Shown here in pieces: positions 24,415 to 33,129 of a stretch of DNA of 64,000 nucleotides. The notes below the pieces were generated by a model. That model saw only the letters and a list, made by a program, of their open reading frames with translations. It did not search any database and was not told the DNA's origin. The stretch's first letter is position 1, and the number at the start of each line of letters is the position of its first letter. The stretch is from Microbacterium aerolatum (GTDB taxonomy: Bacteria > Actinomycetota > Actinomycetes > Actinomycetales > Microbacteriaceae), in NCBI RefSeq assembly GCF_007988825.1, contig NZ_BJUW01000010.1:58960-122959 (forward strand). Direction: 5' to 3'. Position numbers and translations under genes: made by a program.

Positions 24415-25917
24415 TCAGGGGGGCGACGGTGCGGCGGTGGGCACCGGCGTGATCGGGAACCGGACCGTGAACGTCGTGTCGCCCGGCTCCGACTGCACCG
24501 AGATCGTCCCGTGGTGGCCTTCGACGATGGCCTTCGCGATCGCGAGGCCGAGGCCCGTGCCGCCGGTCTGACGTGCGCGCGAGCTGTCGCCGCGGGCGAA
24601 GCGCGCGAACAGCTCGTCGCGCACGGCGGGGTCGATGCCGGGGCCGTCATCGTGCACGCGGATGACGGCCTCCTCTTCTTCGCGGGAGACCCGCAACGTG
24701 ATCCGGGTTCCGGCGGGCGTGTGCGTGCGCGCGTTGGCGAGCAGGTTCGCGACGACCTGATGCAGCCGTCCGGCATCGCCGAGCATCACGACCGGCTCCT
24801 CGGGTACATCGATGGCCCATTCGTGATCCGGCGCTGTCGGCCGAGCATCCGAGACCCCCTCGAGGGCGAGCTGCGTGAGATCGACGGTCCCGTGCACGAG
24901 CTCCTGGCCCTCATCGAGCCGTGCCAGCAGGAGCAGATCCTCCACCAGCCGGGTCATCCGCAGCGACTGCGCCTGGATGCGCTCCAGCGCGGTCTCGGTG
25001 CCGGCGGCGTCCGCTCCCGCCCCCGAGCCCTGAGCCTGCCGAAGGGAGCGCAGCGACAGCTCCGAGTATCCGCGGATGGATGCCAGCGGCGTGCGCAGCT
25101 CATGACTGGCGTCCGCGACGAACTTCCGCATCAGCTCCTCGTTGCGCTGACGCGCGGCGAGCGAGTCGTTGACGTGGTCGAGCAGCTTGTTCAGCGATGC
25201 CCCCACGATCCCGGTCTCGGTGCGCGGATCCGCCTCCGACTCCGGCACGCGTTCGGTGATCTCCACTTCACCCCGATCGAGGGGCTGGTTGGCGACGCGC
25301 GTCGCGGTCCCCGCCACCGCACGCAGCGGGCGCAGACTCAATCTGATCGTGACCGCCGTCGTGAGCGCGAGCAGGATGAGACCGCCGAGCGTCGCGAGCG
25401 TGATCACAGTCAGCAGCTGCGCCATCGTGCTCTGGATCTCGTCTCGTGGAAGGCCGGTGACGATCCCGACGCCGTCGCTCTCCTGCACTGTGACCTGGAA
25501 CGAGCCGAGCTTGTCGAGGGTCACTGCGGTGTTCGGAGCGTGCTGGACGGCCTCGCTCAGCGTGCGAAGCTCGTCGGCGGTGAGGGCCGTCGTGCCATCC
25601 GGCGTCACGATGGCCCCGCTGGTGCCGCCCTCGGTCGCGATGGCCAGCAGCAGACCGGGGTAGTGCTGGCCGGCGAGGACGGTCTGGGCCGTGAGGGGTC
25701 GGCCGGTGACCGTCAGGTACTGCGCCTGCTTGACCAGCACGGATGTCTGGGCCGAGACCGAGCGCAGCTGATCCTGCAGCCGACCCTCCAGCGCCTGCCC
25801 GAGCGTCGCGCTGGTGATCACGGCGACGATGATGAGGATGAGCGACACGAACCCGATGACGGCGGTCATCAGCCGCGTCTGCAGGGTGTGCGGTCGGTGC
25901 ATCCTCTTCTCGATCAC
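24415..25917 (-). CDS. Sensor histidine kinase (HAMP, HisKA, HATPase_c)
   Basis: The 500-residue membrane kinase has a first membrane helix at about residues 12-35 (TAVIGFVSLILIIVAVITS), an external sensor domain to about 155, and a second helix (VITLATLGGLILLALTTAV). HAMP, the H-box FVADASHELRTPLASIRGYS and the ATPase boxes VVANLLANARTHTP, VRVHDDGPGID and GTGLGLAIAKAIVEGH follow. Its GTG start overlaps the response-regulator stop (GTGA). Domain order resembles actinobacterial TrcS/PrrB-type kinases. Just after the H-box the helix is interrupted by RSLRQAQGSGAGADA, encoded by a chromosomal repeat unit. Confidence 0.93.
   Translation of the reverse strand: MIEKRMHRPHTLQTRLMTAVIGFVSLILIIVAVITSATLGQALEGRLQDQLRSVSAQTSVLVKQAQYLTVTGRPLTAQTVLAGQHYPGLLLAIATEGGTSGAIVTPDGTTALTADELRTLSEAVQHAPNTAVTLDKLGSFQVTVQESDGVGIVTGLPRDEIQSTMAQLLTVITLATLGGLILLALTTAVTIRLSLRPLRAVAGTATRVANQPLDRGEVEITERVPESEADPRTETGIVGASLNKLLDHVNDSLAARQRNEELMRKFVADASHELRTPLASIRGYSELSLRSLRQAQGSGAGADAAGTETALERIQAQSLRMTRLVEDLLLLARLDEGQELVHGTVDLTQLALEGVSDARPTAPDHEWAIDVPEEPVVMLGDAGRLHQVVANLLANARTHTPAGTRITLRVSREEEEAVIRVHDDGPGIDPAVRDELFARFARGDSSRARQTGGTGLGLAIAKAIVEGHHGTISVQSEPGDTTFTVRFPITPVPTAAPSPP
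25028..25046. repeat. Short repeat unit (TTCGACAGGCTCAG family) inside the sensor kinase gene
   Basis: CCCTGAGCCTGCCGAAGGG at 25028-25046 differs by one base from the arm of the intergenic inverted repeat at 37347-37386 (CTGAGCCTGTCGAAG). It keeps the kinase frame and encodes the loop LRQAQG between the two dimerisation helices of the HisKA domain. This is the only copy I see inside a coding sequence in the window. Confidence 0.65.
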
Positions 25918-26642
25918 TGCGGCGCCTTGATCATGTATCCGACGCCGCGGACGGTGTGCAGCAGGGGAGTGCGGCCCGCGTCGATCTTCTTGCGCAGGTA
26001 CGAGATGTACAGCTCCACGACCGACGACTTGCCGCCGAAGTCGTAGCTCCACACCCGATCGAGGATCTGCGCCTTCGACAGCACGCGGCGCTCGTTGCGC
26101 ATCAGGTAGCGCAGCAGCTCGAACTCGGTCGCGGTCAGCTCGATCTCGGTGCCGTCGCGCTCGACCTCGTGGCTGTCCTCGTTGAGGGTGAGATCGCCGA
26201 CGCGCAGGATCGACTGGCCGTCGTCGGCCGTCGCGACGCCGGTGCGGCGGATGATCGCGCGCAGGCGTGCGATGACCTCCTCCAGGCTGAACGGCTTGGT
26301 GACGTAGTCATCGCCGCCGGCGGTGAGTCCCGCGACGCGGTCGCCGACGGCATCCTTCGCGGTGAGGAACAGCACGGGGACGAGATTGCCGGACTCGCGG
26401 AGGCGCCGCAGCACGCTCATCCCGTCGAGGTCGGGCATCATGATGTCGAGCACGAGGGCGTCGGGCTCGAAGTCGCGCGCGACCTGCAGCGCTTCGAGAC
26501 CAGAGGATGCCGTGCGCACCTCCCAGCCCTCCATGCGAAGCGCCATCGCGAGCAGGTCGGTGAGCATCTGCTCATCGTCGACGGCGAGGATGCGGAGCGC
26601 GGATCCATCGGGATGGCGCAGTTCGGGCTGGTCGGAGGTCAT
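25914..26642 (-). CDS. OmpR/PhoB family response regulator
   Basis: The 242-residue regulator has a receiver domain with the acidic pair in AVDDEQM, phosphoacceptor Asp in LVLDIMMPDLDG, and the conserved Thr and Lys in LFLTAKD and YVTKPFS. A winged-helix DNA-binding domain follows (LRVGDLTLNEDSHEV, LTATEFELLRYLMRN and SYLRKKID). It is the first gene of the pair, with the kinase gene overlapping its stop. It is divergent from a MacB-like ABC transporter, whose promoter region carries candidate binding repeats. Confidence 0.95.
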   Translation of the reverse strand: MTSDQPELRHPDGSALRILAVDDEQMLTDLLAMALRMEGWEVRTASSGLEALQVARDFEPDALVLDIMMPDLDGMSVLRRLRESGNLVPVLFLTAKDAVGDRVAGLTAGGDDYVTKPFSLEEVIARLRAIIRRTGVATADDGQSILRVGDLTLNEDSHEVERDGTEIELTATEFELLRYLMRNERRVLSKAQILDRVWSYDFGGKSSVVELYISYLRKKIDAGRTPLLHTVRGVGYMIKAPQ

Positions 26643-26662
26643 GCCTCCATTCTGTGGAATCG

Positions 26663-26691
26663 TCTATGTGATTTCTATGGAGTGCGCTATG
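26663..26691. promoter_or_regulatory. Candidate response-regulator binding repeats in the divergent promoter region
   Basis: TCTATG at 26663-26668 and 26674-26679 (11-base spacing, one helical turn) and GCTATG at 26686-26691 (12-base spacing) form direct repeats of the kind bound by OmpR/PhoB regulators. An inverted CTCCATAG lies at 26755-26762, close to the transporter gene. The rest of the 161-base gap holds no gene, and AAGGAGAGAG precedes the ATG at 26804. Confidence 0.45.
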
Positions 26692-26803
26692 CGTGCCCTG
26701 TGAGTCCCGCCGATAGGAATCTCATCACTTCGTCATCTGATGTCCATATCCGCTCTCCATAGCGTCGAGTCGAGTCGCGGATCGTCCCGACCGAAGGAGA
26801 GAG

Positions 26804-28291
26804 ATGTACGCAAGATATCTCCGGCGAGAGCTCGCCGGACGCAAGAAGCAGACGGTGATCGTCGCCGTCGGACTCGCGGTGGCGATCGCACTGGTGATCA
26901 TCGTCAACGCGCTCACCGCGGGAGTGCGCGACGCGCAGGCGCAGGCCCTCGAGTCGGTCTACGGGGTGGGCACGGATCTGACCGTGACGGGAGCGATGGC
27001 CGAGCCGGGAGAGGGCGGCGGCCCACGGTTCGAATTCGGCGCGGATGCCGGTGAGGCCGGTGACGACACGACGACTCTGAGCTCGTCGCAGCTGATGACC
27101 GAGATGATGCGGGCGACGCTCGACTCGAGCGTGCTCGACGATGTTCTCGCGACCCCCGGCGTCAGCGCAGCGACGGCAGCCCTCAGCCTCACGAACACGA
27201 CATTCTCCGGCGAACTGCCCACCGGTGGTCTCGGCGGCGACCAGCAGTCGGCAGAGGGAGGAATGTCCGGTGGTGGGCAACCGCCGCAGGGCGGAGCAGA
27301 CGGCGCCGGCGGCAGCGCATTCGGGCTCGACTCCTTCAGCGTGCTCGGCATCGATGCGGCGGGCTCGGCCATCGGACCACTCGCGTCCGTGGAAGTCTCC
27401 GACGGACGCGGCTTCGATTCCGATGACGCTGACGCCCTCGTCGCGCTCGTCGACGGCTCCTACGCGGTGACGGCCGAGATCGCCGTGGGCGACGTGATCG
27501 ACGTCGCCGGCTCCGACGTCGAGGTCGTCGGCGTCGTGGCATCCACCTCCGACTCCGCCGACACCGCGTCGGACGTGTATCTGCCGCTGCAGACCGCGCA
27601 GACTCTCGCCGGCGTCGACGACGTTATCTCGACCGTCTACGTGCAGGCTGAATCCGCGTCGGGCATCGACGCGCTCCAGTCCGACCTCGAAACCGCGCTG
27701 CCGGATGCCACGGTCAGCTCGCAGTCCGATCTCGCCTCCACCGTCTCGGGCTCGCTGACCAGCGCGACCTCGATGATCACGAACCTCGGCACCTGGCTGT
27801 CGGTCATCGTGCTCGCCGTCGCTCTGCTCATGGCGGTGCTGTTCACGATCTCCGGCGTCTCGCGACGCACTCGCGAGTTCGGCACCCTGAAGGCGATCGG
27901 CTGGTCGAATAGCCGGGTCGTTCGCCAGGTGGCTGGCGAGTCCATGGTCCAGGGCCTCATCGGCGGCATCGGCGGCCTGGTGCTCGGCATCATCGGCATC
28001 GTCGTGATCAACGTCGTGCACCCCACGATCTCGGCATCGGCATCCGCGTCGCCGTCGATGGACGGCGGGATGCCCGGCGGAGCGGGCGGCCCGGGCGGTG
28101 GCCCGACCGGCGGCGGGATGTTCGACACCGCGGCCGCGGCGAGCGACATCGTGCTGAGCGCGCCGTTCACACCGGTGGTGATCCTCGTCGCGGTGGGCAT
28201 CGCCGTGCTCGGCGGCCTGCTCGCCGGCATGTTCGGCGGATGGCGCGCTGCACGCCTGAGCCCGGCCGAGGCCCTGCGGTCGGTGGCCTGA
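26804..28291 (+). CDS. MacB/FtsX-type ABC transporter permease
   Basis: The 495-residue permease has one N-terminal membrane helix (residues about 16-38), a large external domain (about 40-320) and a C-terminal FtsX domain with three helices (LSVIVLAVALLMAVLFTISG, LIGGIGGLVLGIIGIVVINV, ILVAVGIAVLGGLLAGMFGG). The external part has a Gly/Gln-rich stretch near residues 140-170, and another Gly-rich loop precedes the last helix. This is type VII ABC architecture, used for mechanotransmission or export of peptides and lipoproteins. It pairs with the ATPase gene just downstream and is divergent from the two-component system. A role in envelope stress or antimicrobial-peptide resistance is inference. 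Confidence 0.9.
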   Translation: MYARYLRRELAGRKKQTVIVAVGLAVAIALVIIVNALTAGVRDAQAQALESVYGVGTDLTVTGAMAEPGEGGGPRFEFGADAGEAGDDTTTLSSSQLMTEMMRATLDSSVLDDVLATPGVSAATAALSLTNTTFSGELPTGGLGGDQQSAEGGMSGGGQPPQGGADGAGGSAFGLDSFSVLGIDAAGSAIGPLASVEVSDGRGFDSDDADALVALVDGSYAVTAEIAVGDVIDVAGSDVEVVGVVASTSDSADTASDVYLPLQTAQTLAGVDDVISTVYVQAESASGIDALQSDLETALPDATVSSQSDLASTVSGSLTSATSMITNLGTWLSVIVLAVALLMAVLFTISGVSRRTREFGTLKAIGWSNSRVVRQVAGESMVQGLIGGIGGLVLGIIGIVVINVVHPTISASASASPSMDGGMPGGAGGPGGGPTGGGMFDTAAAASDIVLSAPFTPVVILVAVGIAVLGGLLAGMFGGWRAARLSPAEALRSVA

Positions 28292-28326
28292 TGAGCAGCG
28301 AGACGACACAGGCGAGAGAAGAGAAC

Positions 28327-29019
28327 ATGACCACCACTGCAGAGCCGGTCTACCGGCTGTCGGGCGTCACCCGCACCTATACCCAGAAGGACCGCGTCGT
28401 CCGCGCCCTGACCGGGATCGACGTCGAGATCGCGCCCGGCGAGTTCGTCACGATCCAGGGCCCTACCGGCGGCGGCAAGTCGACGCTGCTGCAGCTGCTC
28501 GGTGCGCTGGACCGTCCGACCGGCGGATCGCTCACGCTGGGAGGCACTGAGCTGGCGACAGCGTCCGACGCCGAGCTGACCCGCCTGCGCGCGGAGGAGA
28601 TCGGGTTCGTCTTCCAGGGGTTCAACCTGATCCCGACGCTCACGGCCGCGGAGAACGTCGACATGGCGCTGGAGACGACCCGCCTCGACAGGGCCGAGCG
28701 ACAGGGCCGGGTTGATGAGGCCCTCGCGCACGTCGGGCTCGCCGACCGCGGCGGCCACCTGCCCTCCGAGCTCTCCGGCGGTCAGCAGCAGCGCGTCGCG
28801 ATAGCCCGCGCGATCGTGAAGCGGCCGAAGGTGCTGCTCGCGGACGAGCCGACCGGCAACCTCGACGAGAGCATGCGCGACGAGATCCTCGTCCTGCTGG
28901 AGAGGCTGTGCGCCGAGGGGCTGACGCTGATCGTGGTGACGCACGACTCTGCCGTCGCCCGACGCGCATCACGGCGGCTGCGCCTCGCGAAGGGAGTGGT
29001 GACCGACATCACCGCCTGA
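28327..29019 (+). CDS. ABC transporter ATP-binding protein (LolD/MacB type)
   Basis: This 230-residue ATPase has Walker A GPTGGGKSTLLQLLG, Q-loop FVFQGFNLIPTLTA, signature LSGGQQQRVAIARAI and Walker B VLLADEPTGNLDE, the classic LolD-like set that partners FtsX-type permeases. The ATG at 28327 is preferred because GAGAAGAG precedes it. An in-frame ATG at 28291, overlapping the permease stop, would add 12 residues and would also be coupled. Confidence 0.93.
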   Translation: MTTTAEPVYRLSGVTRTYTQKDRVVRALTGIDVEIAPGEFVTIQGPTGGGKSTLLQLLGALDRPTGGSLTLGGTELATASDAELTRLRAEEIGFVFQGFNLIPTLTAAENVDMALETTRLDRAERQGRVDEALAHVGLADRGGHLPSELSGGQQQRVAIARAIVKRPKVLLADEPTGNLDESMRDEILVLLERLCAEGLTLIVVTHDSAVARRASRRLRLAKGVVTDITA

Positions 29020-29043
29020 GGCTGCACACCTCGGTTGCCCCGG

Positions 29044-29811
29044 TCAGCGTTCCTCGCTGATCGGGGCGTCCCCGTCTCTGTCCCAGATCGTGCTCATCTC
29101 GGTGAGCGCCCGCTCCGTGATGGCGACCATCGACTGCGACGCCTTCTCGGCGTTGCCGGTCTGGATCGCCGTCGCGATGTCGACGTGCCACTGCAGCGCC
29201 TCGGTGGCCGGATACTTCGGCATCAGGTTGTACTGCGCACGGCCGCGCAGCACTTCCTCGACGAGGTGGTGGAGCTGCTCGAACATCTCGTTACCGCTGA
29301 GGCGCAGGATCATCTGATGGAACTGCAGGTCCAGTCGCAGGAACTCCGCCGCGTCGCCCTGCTTGCCGGCAGCCCACAGGCGGCCGGCGAGCCCGACCAG
29401 TTCCCCGGCTTCGTTCAGCGGCACCCGGATCGCGGCGAGCCTGGCAGCTGCCGGCTCGATCGCCCCGCGCAGCTCGGTGAGCGAGCGCAGCTGCGCCACA
29501 CGGCTGGGGCCCGCCAGCCGCCAGCGGATCACCTGCAGGTCGTAGGCGTTCCAGCGGGTCGCCGGCATCACGCGGACGCCGACCCGTCGCTTCGCCTCGA
29601 TGAGGCCCAGCGCCTCGAGCGCGCGCAGCGCCTCGCGGACGACGGGGCGAGACACATGGAAACGACTCTCGATCGACTCCGTCGTGAAGGTCATCCCCAC
29701 CGCGATGATGCCGGCGCAGATCTCGCGCCCGAGGGTGTCGAGCACGAGATCGCGCAGATCACGCGCGGGGGTGCGGGCGGGATCGACATCGATGCCCGAA
29801 GGGGTGGCCAT
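29044..29811 (-). CDS. GntR family regulator with FCD domain, probable galactonate-module repressor
   Basis: The 255-residue regulator has a GntR winged helix at about residues 20-85 (FTTESIESRFHVSRPVVREA, then GVRVMPATRWN). An FCD effector domain follows with the metal-site residues in LRLDLQFHQMILRLSGN and ALQWHVDIATAI. It resembles DgoR-type regulators. It is divergent from the transporter-dgoD-dgoA operon with 135 bases between, containing a palindrome suited to this family. Control of that operon by galactonate or a related acid is inferred from position. Confidence 0.9.
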   Translation of the reverse strand: MATPSGIDVDPARTPARDLRDLVLDTLGREICAGIIAVGMTFTTESIESRFHVSRPVVREALRALEALGLIEAKRRVGVRVMPATRWNAYDLQVIRWRLAGPSRVAQLRSLTELRGAIEPAAARLAAIRVPLNEAGELVGLAGRLWAAGKQGDAAEFLRLDLQFHQMILRLSGNEMFEQLHHLVEEVLRGRAQYNLMPKYPATEALQWHVDIATAIQTGNAEKASQSMVAITERALTEMSTIWDRDGDAPISEER

Positions 29812-29841
29812 GGCTTGATCTTATCTTTTAGGTATCACGGG

Positions 29842-29871
29842 TTGAAAAGTATGACTTGTCATGGCTATCTT
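29842..29871 (+). promoter_or_regulatory. Promoter with a palindromic operator in its spacer, upstream of the galactonate operon
   Basis: A -35 TTGAAA (29842-29847) and a -10 TATCTT (29866-29871) are 18 bases apart. The palindrome ATGAC-TT-GTCAT (29851-29862) sits exactly in the spacer. FCD-type GntR proteins bind short palindromes of this kind, so binding would exclude RNA polymerase. The region also serves the divergent regulator gene. Confidence 0.6.
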
Positions 29872-29946
29872 GGCCACTGAGCAGATGTAACGCAGCATCT
29901 GCGCCAGGAGACCTCGCGATGACGCGACGCTCAGGATGGAGTCACA

Positions 29947-31257
29947 GTGAAGTACGGATCCAAGACCGCCCGCTTCCTCGCGGCGGCAACCACAGCTGTA
30001 GTCGCCGGTGCGCTGGTCAGCTGCAGCGCAGGATCGGAGATCGACCCGGATGAGGGCATCGAGGGCACGACGATCCGCGTCACCCTCGCGAACCACGTCT
30101 GGACCGAGACGATCAAGGAGATGATCCCGGAGTTCGAGGAGGAGACCGGCGCCAAGGTCGAGATCTCGCAGCTCGCCGAGGACCAGCTCTCCGACCAGTA
30201 CAACGTCAAGCTCAACGCGGGAACCGACGAGATCGACGTCCTGATGTACCGCCCGCTGCAGGAGAACAAGCTGTTCGCCAGCAACGGCTACCTCTCCGAT
30301 CTCACCGAACTGGTCGAGAACGACGAGGAGTTCGACTGGGACGACTTCCAGGACGGCCCCGCCGCCCTGACCACGTACGAGGACGAGGTCGTCGGCGTGC
30401 CGATCATCACCGAGCGCACGGTGCTCTACTACCGCAAGGACCTGCTCGAGCAGGCCGGCCTCGAGGTCCCCACGACGCTCGAGGAGCTGGAAGCCGCAGC
30501 CGCGACCATCCACGAGCAGAACCCCGACGTCGCCGGCTACATCGGCCGCACCGGCAAGTCCGCCGCGGTCACGCAGTTCAGCGCCTTCCTGTTCAGCTCG
30601 GGCGGGGACTTCATCGGCGAGGACGGCACCTCCGTGATCGGCAGCGACGAGGCGCGCGAGGCGTACACGTACTACGGCGACCTCATCCGCAACCACACGG
30701 ATGCGACCATCAACCCGGAGATGAGCTGGGCAGAGGCCTTCGCGGTCTTCCAGCAGGGCAAGGCCGCCTTCATCGCAGATGCAGACAGCCTCTACAAGAA
30801 CATGATCGACCCCGAGCAGTCCACGGTCTCCGATCAGGTGGGCTTCGCGGCCTTCCCCGCCGGTGCCGACGGCGCGAAGCCGTACAACGTCGCCGCGTGG
30901 GCACTCGCCGTCAACGAGACCAGCGAGAACCAGTCCGCGGCATGGGCGTTCATCAAGTGGGCGACCTCCAAGGCGCAGACCATCGAGATGACCAAGCTCG
31001 GCGTCACCGGTGCACGCACCTCCGCGTGGGAGGACGACGCCGCCATCGCCGACTTCCCGACCGAGCTCGTCGAGGCCATCAAGGTCAACGGCGAGAACGG
31101 CGTCGGCAAGGACCGCCCGCTCGTGATCGACGTCGCCAAGGCGCGCGAGATCGTCGGCGACCCGATCGTGGTCGCGATCGCCGGCGGAGACGTGGATGCC
31201 GCCATCGATGAAGCGAACGCGGCCTTCGACGAGTTCCTCCTCGAGGACTCCGAGTAA
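29947..31257 (+). CDS. Extracellular solute-binding lipoprotein, family 1 (CUT1 sugar importer)
   Basis: The 436-residue binding protein has lipobox GALVSC with the modified Cys at residue 26, and a MalE/UgpB-type fold (TTIRVTLANHVWTETI, VPIITERTVLYYRKDLLEQA, MSWAEAFAVFQQGKAAF, AAWAFIKWATSKAQTIEMTK). The GTG start at 29947 has a CAGG-type upstream region and a basic n-region MKYGSKTAR. It opens the operon with two permeases and the galactonate enzymes, so the ligand is probably an aldonate or a precursor sugar. No ATPase gene is in the operon, so a shared MsiK-like ATPase must be encoded elsewhere. Confidence 0.92.
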   Translation: MKYGSKTARFLAAATTAVVAGALVSCSAGSEIDPDEGIEGTTIRVTLANHVWTETIKEMIPEFEEETGAKVEISQLAEDQLSDQYNVKLNAGTDEIDVLMYRPLQENKLFASNGYLSDLTELVENDEEFDWDDFQDGPAALTTYEDEVVGVPIITERTVLYYRKDLLEQAGLEVPTTLEELEAAAATIHEQNPDVAGYIGRTGKSAAVTQFSAFLFSSGGDFIGEDGTSVIGSDEAREAYTYYGDLIRNHTDATINPEMSWAEAFAVFQQGKAAFIADADSLYKNMIDPEQSTVSDQVGFAAFPAGADGAKPYNVAAWALAVNETSENQSAAWAFIKWATSKAQTIEMTKLGVTGARTSAWEDDAAIADFPTELVEAIKVNGENGVGKDRPLVIDVAKAREIVGDPIVVAIAGGDVDAAIDEANAAFDEFLLEDSE

Positions 31258-31265
31258 TCGCCTTC

Positions 31266-31303
31266 GGGTCGCCGCCGCTCCGTCCCCACGGCGGCGGCGA
31301 CCC
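31266..31303 (+). terminator. Intercistronic hairpin after the binding-protein gene
   Basis: GGGTCGCCGCCG (31266-31277) pairs perfectly with CGGCGGCGACCC (31292-31303) around a 14-base loop. No T-tract follows. It lies between the binding-protein and permease genes and probably stabilises the upstream message or partly terminates, so that the binding protein is made in excess. Confidence 0.65.
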
Positions 31304-31321
31304 CTCTCGAGGGAAGAACAC

Positions 31322-32248
31322 ATGACTGCACTCAAGACCCCCGACGAGCTCAGCACGCGCGAGCGCTTCAGCCGCTGGGCCGACCGGCACCGCAAGTGGC
31401 TGTTCGCCGCGCCGTCCATCGCCTTCACCGCACTGCTGCTGGTCATCCCTCTCGCGTGGACGTTGTTCCTGAGCTTCACAGATGCCAGGCGGTCAGTGCG
31501 GCGGGACTTCGGCTTCAACGGCGTCGAGAACTACGTCGAAGTGCTCACCGACACCGAGCGGTTCTGGCCGTCGGTGTGGCGCACCTTCGCGTTCACCGGC
31601 GGCGCGCTCACGTTCGAACTCATCCTCGGGATGGTGATCGCCCTGTTGCTGTGGAAGCCGTTCCGCGGCCAGGGCATCGTCCGCACGATCGTGCTGCTTC
31701 CGCTCGTGGCGACGCCGGTCGCCGTCGGAATGATGTGGCGGCTGCTTTTCGAGCCGAACATCGGCTTCGTCAACGAGATGCTGTCCTGGGTCGGCATCCC
31801 GCCCCAGCCCTGGCTGGCAGACCCGTCCACGTCGCTGGCGACGCTGACCTTCGTCGACATCTGGCAGTGGACGCCCATGGTGGCCCTGATCCTGCTGGCG
31901 GGCCTCACCAGCCTCTCCGAGGAGCCGCAGGAGGCCGCACGGGTCGACGGAGCGAACGGATGGCAGCGCTTCTGGTACATCACTGTGCCGCTGATGCGCC
32001 CCGTGATCATCGCCGCCGTGCTCCTGCGCGGCATCGACGCGCTGAAGACGTTCGACATCCTCTACGCGACCAAGGGCAAGGGCGGCGGCGCGTTCCACGA
32101 CGTCGAGACGCTGAACGTCTACGCCTACGGCCTGAGCTTCGACTACAACGAGTACGGCCTCGCCTCGGCCGTGCTGATCCTCTTCTTCCTGATCATCCTC
32201 GCCGTGATCTGGGTCCTGCAGATGCAGAGAAAGGGCAAGGACTCATGA
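31322..32248 (+). CDS. Sugar ABC transporter permease (MalF/UgpA type)
   Basis: The 308-residue permease has six hydrophobic segments, starting with LFAAPSIAFTALLLVIPLAW. It has the cytoplasmic EAA loop EEPQEAARVDGANGWQRFW that contacts the ATPase. The ATG at 31322 follows GAGGGAAGAAC. The 3' end overlaps the second permease as ATGA. It is a CUT1 importer subunit encoded with the lipoprotein upstream. Confidence 0.93.
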   Translation: MTALKTPDELSTRERFSRWADRHRKWLFAAPSIAFTALLLVIPLAWTLFLSFTDARRSVRRDFGFNGVENYVEVLTDTERFWPSVWRTFAFTGGALTFELILGMVIALLLWKPFRGQGIVRTIVLLPLVATPVAVGMMWRLLFEPNIGFVNEMLSWVGIPPQPWLADPSTSLATLTFVDIWQWTPMVALILLAGLTSLSEEPQEAARVDGANGWQRFWYITVPLMRPVIIAAVLLRGIDALKTFDILYATKGKGGGAFHDVETLNVYAYGLSFDYNEYGLASAVLILFFLIILAVIWVLQMQRKGKDS

Positions 32249-33126
32249 CCGCCCTCGACACCCGCGCGACCGTCGCGCCGAAGCCCGCGCCCGTGACCCG
32301 CCGCAGGCGGAAGATCCGCTGGGGAACGGTCGGCCGGTTCGTCGGGCTCGCGCTGATCGTGCTCGCCTTCCTCGGACCGATCGTCTGGATGGTGCTGGCC
32401 AGCTTCAAGCACAACGTGCAGATCCACGACGCCAGCAAGGCGTTCATCTTCGATCCGACGCTGACCAACTACGGCACGGTGTTCGACCCGCGCCGCGGGA
32501 ACTACCTCGTCTACATCTGGAACTCGTTCTTCGTCGCGTTCATGGCGACCGCCCTCTCGCTCGTACTCGCGGTACCCGCCGCGTACGCGATGAGCCGGTT
32601 CATCATGAACAAGTCCGCGATGGTGGTGCTGCTGGCCCGCATCATCCCCGGTGTGAGCCTGCTGGTGCCGTGGTATTTCATCTTCGCCCAGCTGAAGATG
32701 ACCGGCGGATACCTTCCGCTGGTGCTCTCGCACATGTTCGTCTCGCTGCCGCTGATCCTGTACATCATGATGTCGTTCTTCGACCAGATGCCCGAAGAAC
32801 TGGAGGAGTCCGCGCAAGTGGACGGCCTGACCGCGATCGGGGCGTTCTTCCGGATCACGCTGCCGCTGTCGGTGCCCGGCATCGCGACGGCCACGATCCT
32901 GTCGTTCATCTTCTCGTGGAACAACTTCATGTTCGCGCTCGTGCTCTCCAGCGCCGCCACCAAGACCCTTCCGGTGGCGATCTTCGACTTCATCGGATAT
33001 GCCTCGATCGACTGGGGTGCGCTTATGGCGGCATCCGTCGTCGTGACGACCCCGATCATGCTGATCGCGCTGTTCACGCAGCGCTACATCGTCTCGGGTC
33101 TCACCGCCGGCGCGACGAAGGGCTGA
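32245..33126 (+). CDS. Sugar ABC transporter permease (MalG/UgpE type)
   Basis: The 293-residue permease begins with a basic N-terminus and a membrane helix (LALIVLAFLGPIVWMVLASF). The EAA loop is EELEESAQVDGLTAIGAFFR and the end is TQRYIVSGLTAGATKG, the standard MalG-class tail. The start overlaps the previous permease stop, and the dgoD gene begins 3 bases after the stop. The transporter and catabolic genes are thus in one transcript. Confidence 0.93.
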   Translation: MTALDTRATVAPKPAPVTRRRRKIRWGTVGRFVGLALIVLAFLGPIVWMVLASFKHNVQIHDASKAFIFDPTLTNYGTVFDPRRGNYLVYIWNSFFVAFMATALSLVLAVPAAYAMSRFIMNKSAMVVLLARIIPGVSLLVPWYFIFAQLKMTGGYLPLVLSHMFVSLPLILYIMMSFFDQMPEELEESAQVDGLTAIGAFFRITLPLSVPGIATATILSFIFSWNNFMFALVLSSAATKTLPVAIFDFIGYASIDWGALMAASVVVTTPIMLIALFTQRYIVSGLTAGATKG

Positions 33127-33129
33127 GCG

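Noticed and set aside
24355..26046. 563-codon plus-strand frame opposite the sensor kinase gene
   Set aside because: The kinase motifs on the minus strand are complete, and the plus frame has no recognisable domain.
29821..31518. Long open frame on the minus strand (565 codons) opposite the solute-binding lipoprotein gene
   Set aside because: It is the antisense shadow of a well-supported gene in GC-rich DNA, with low-complexity Arg/Asp/Val-rich product and no motif.
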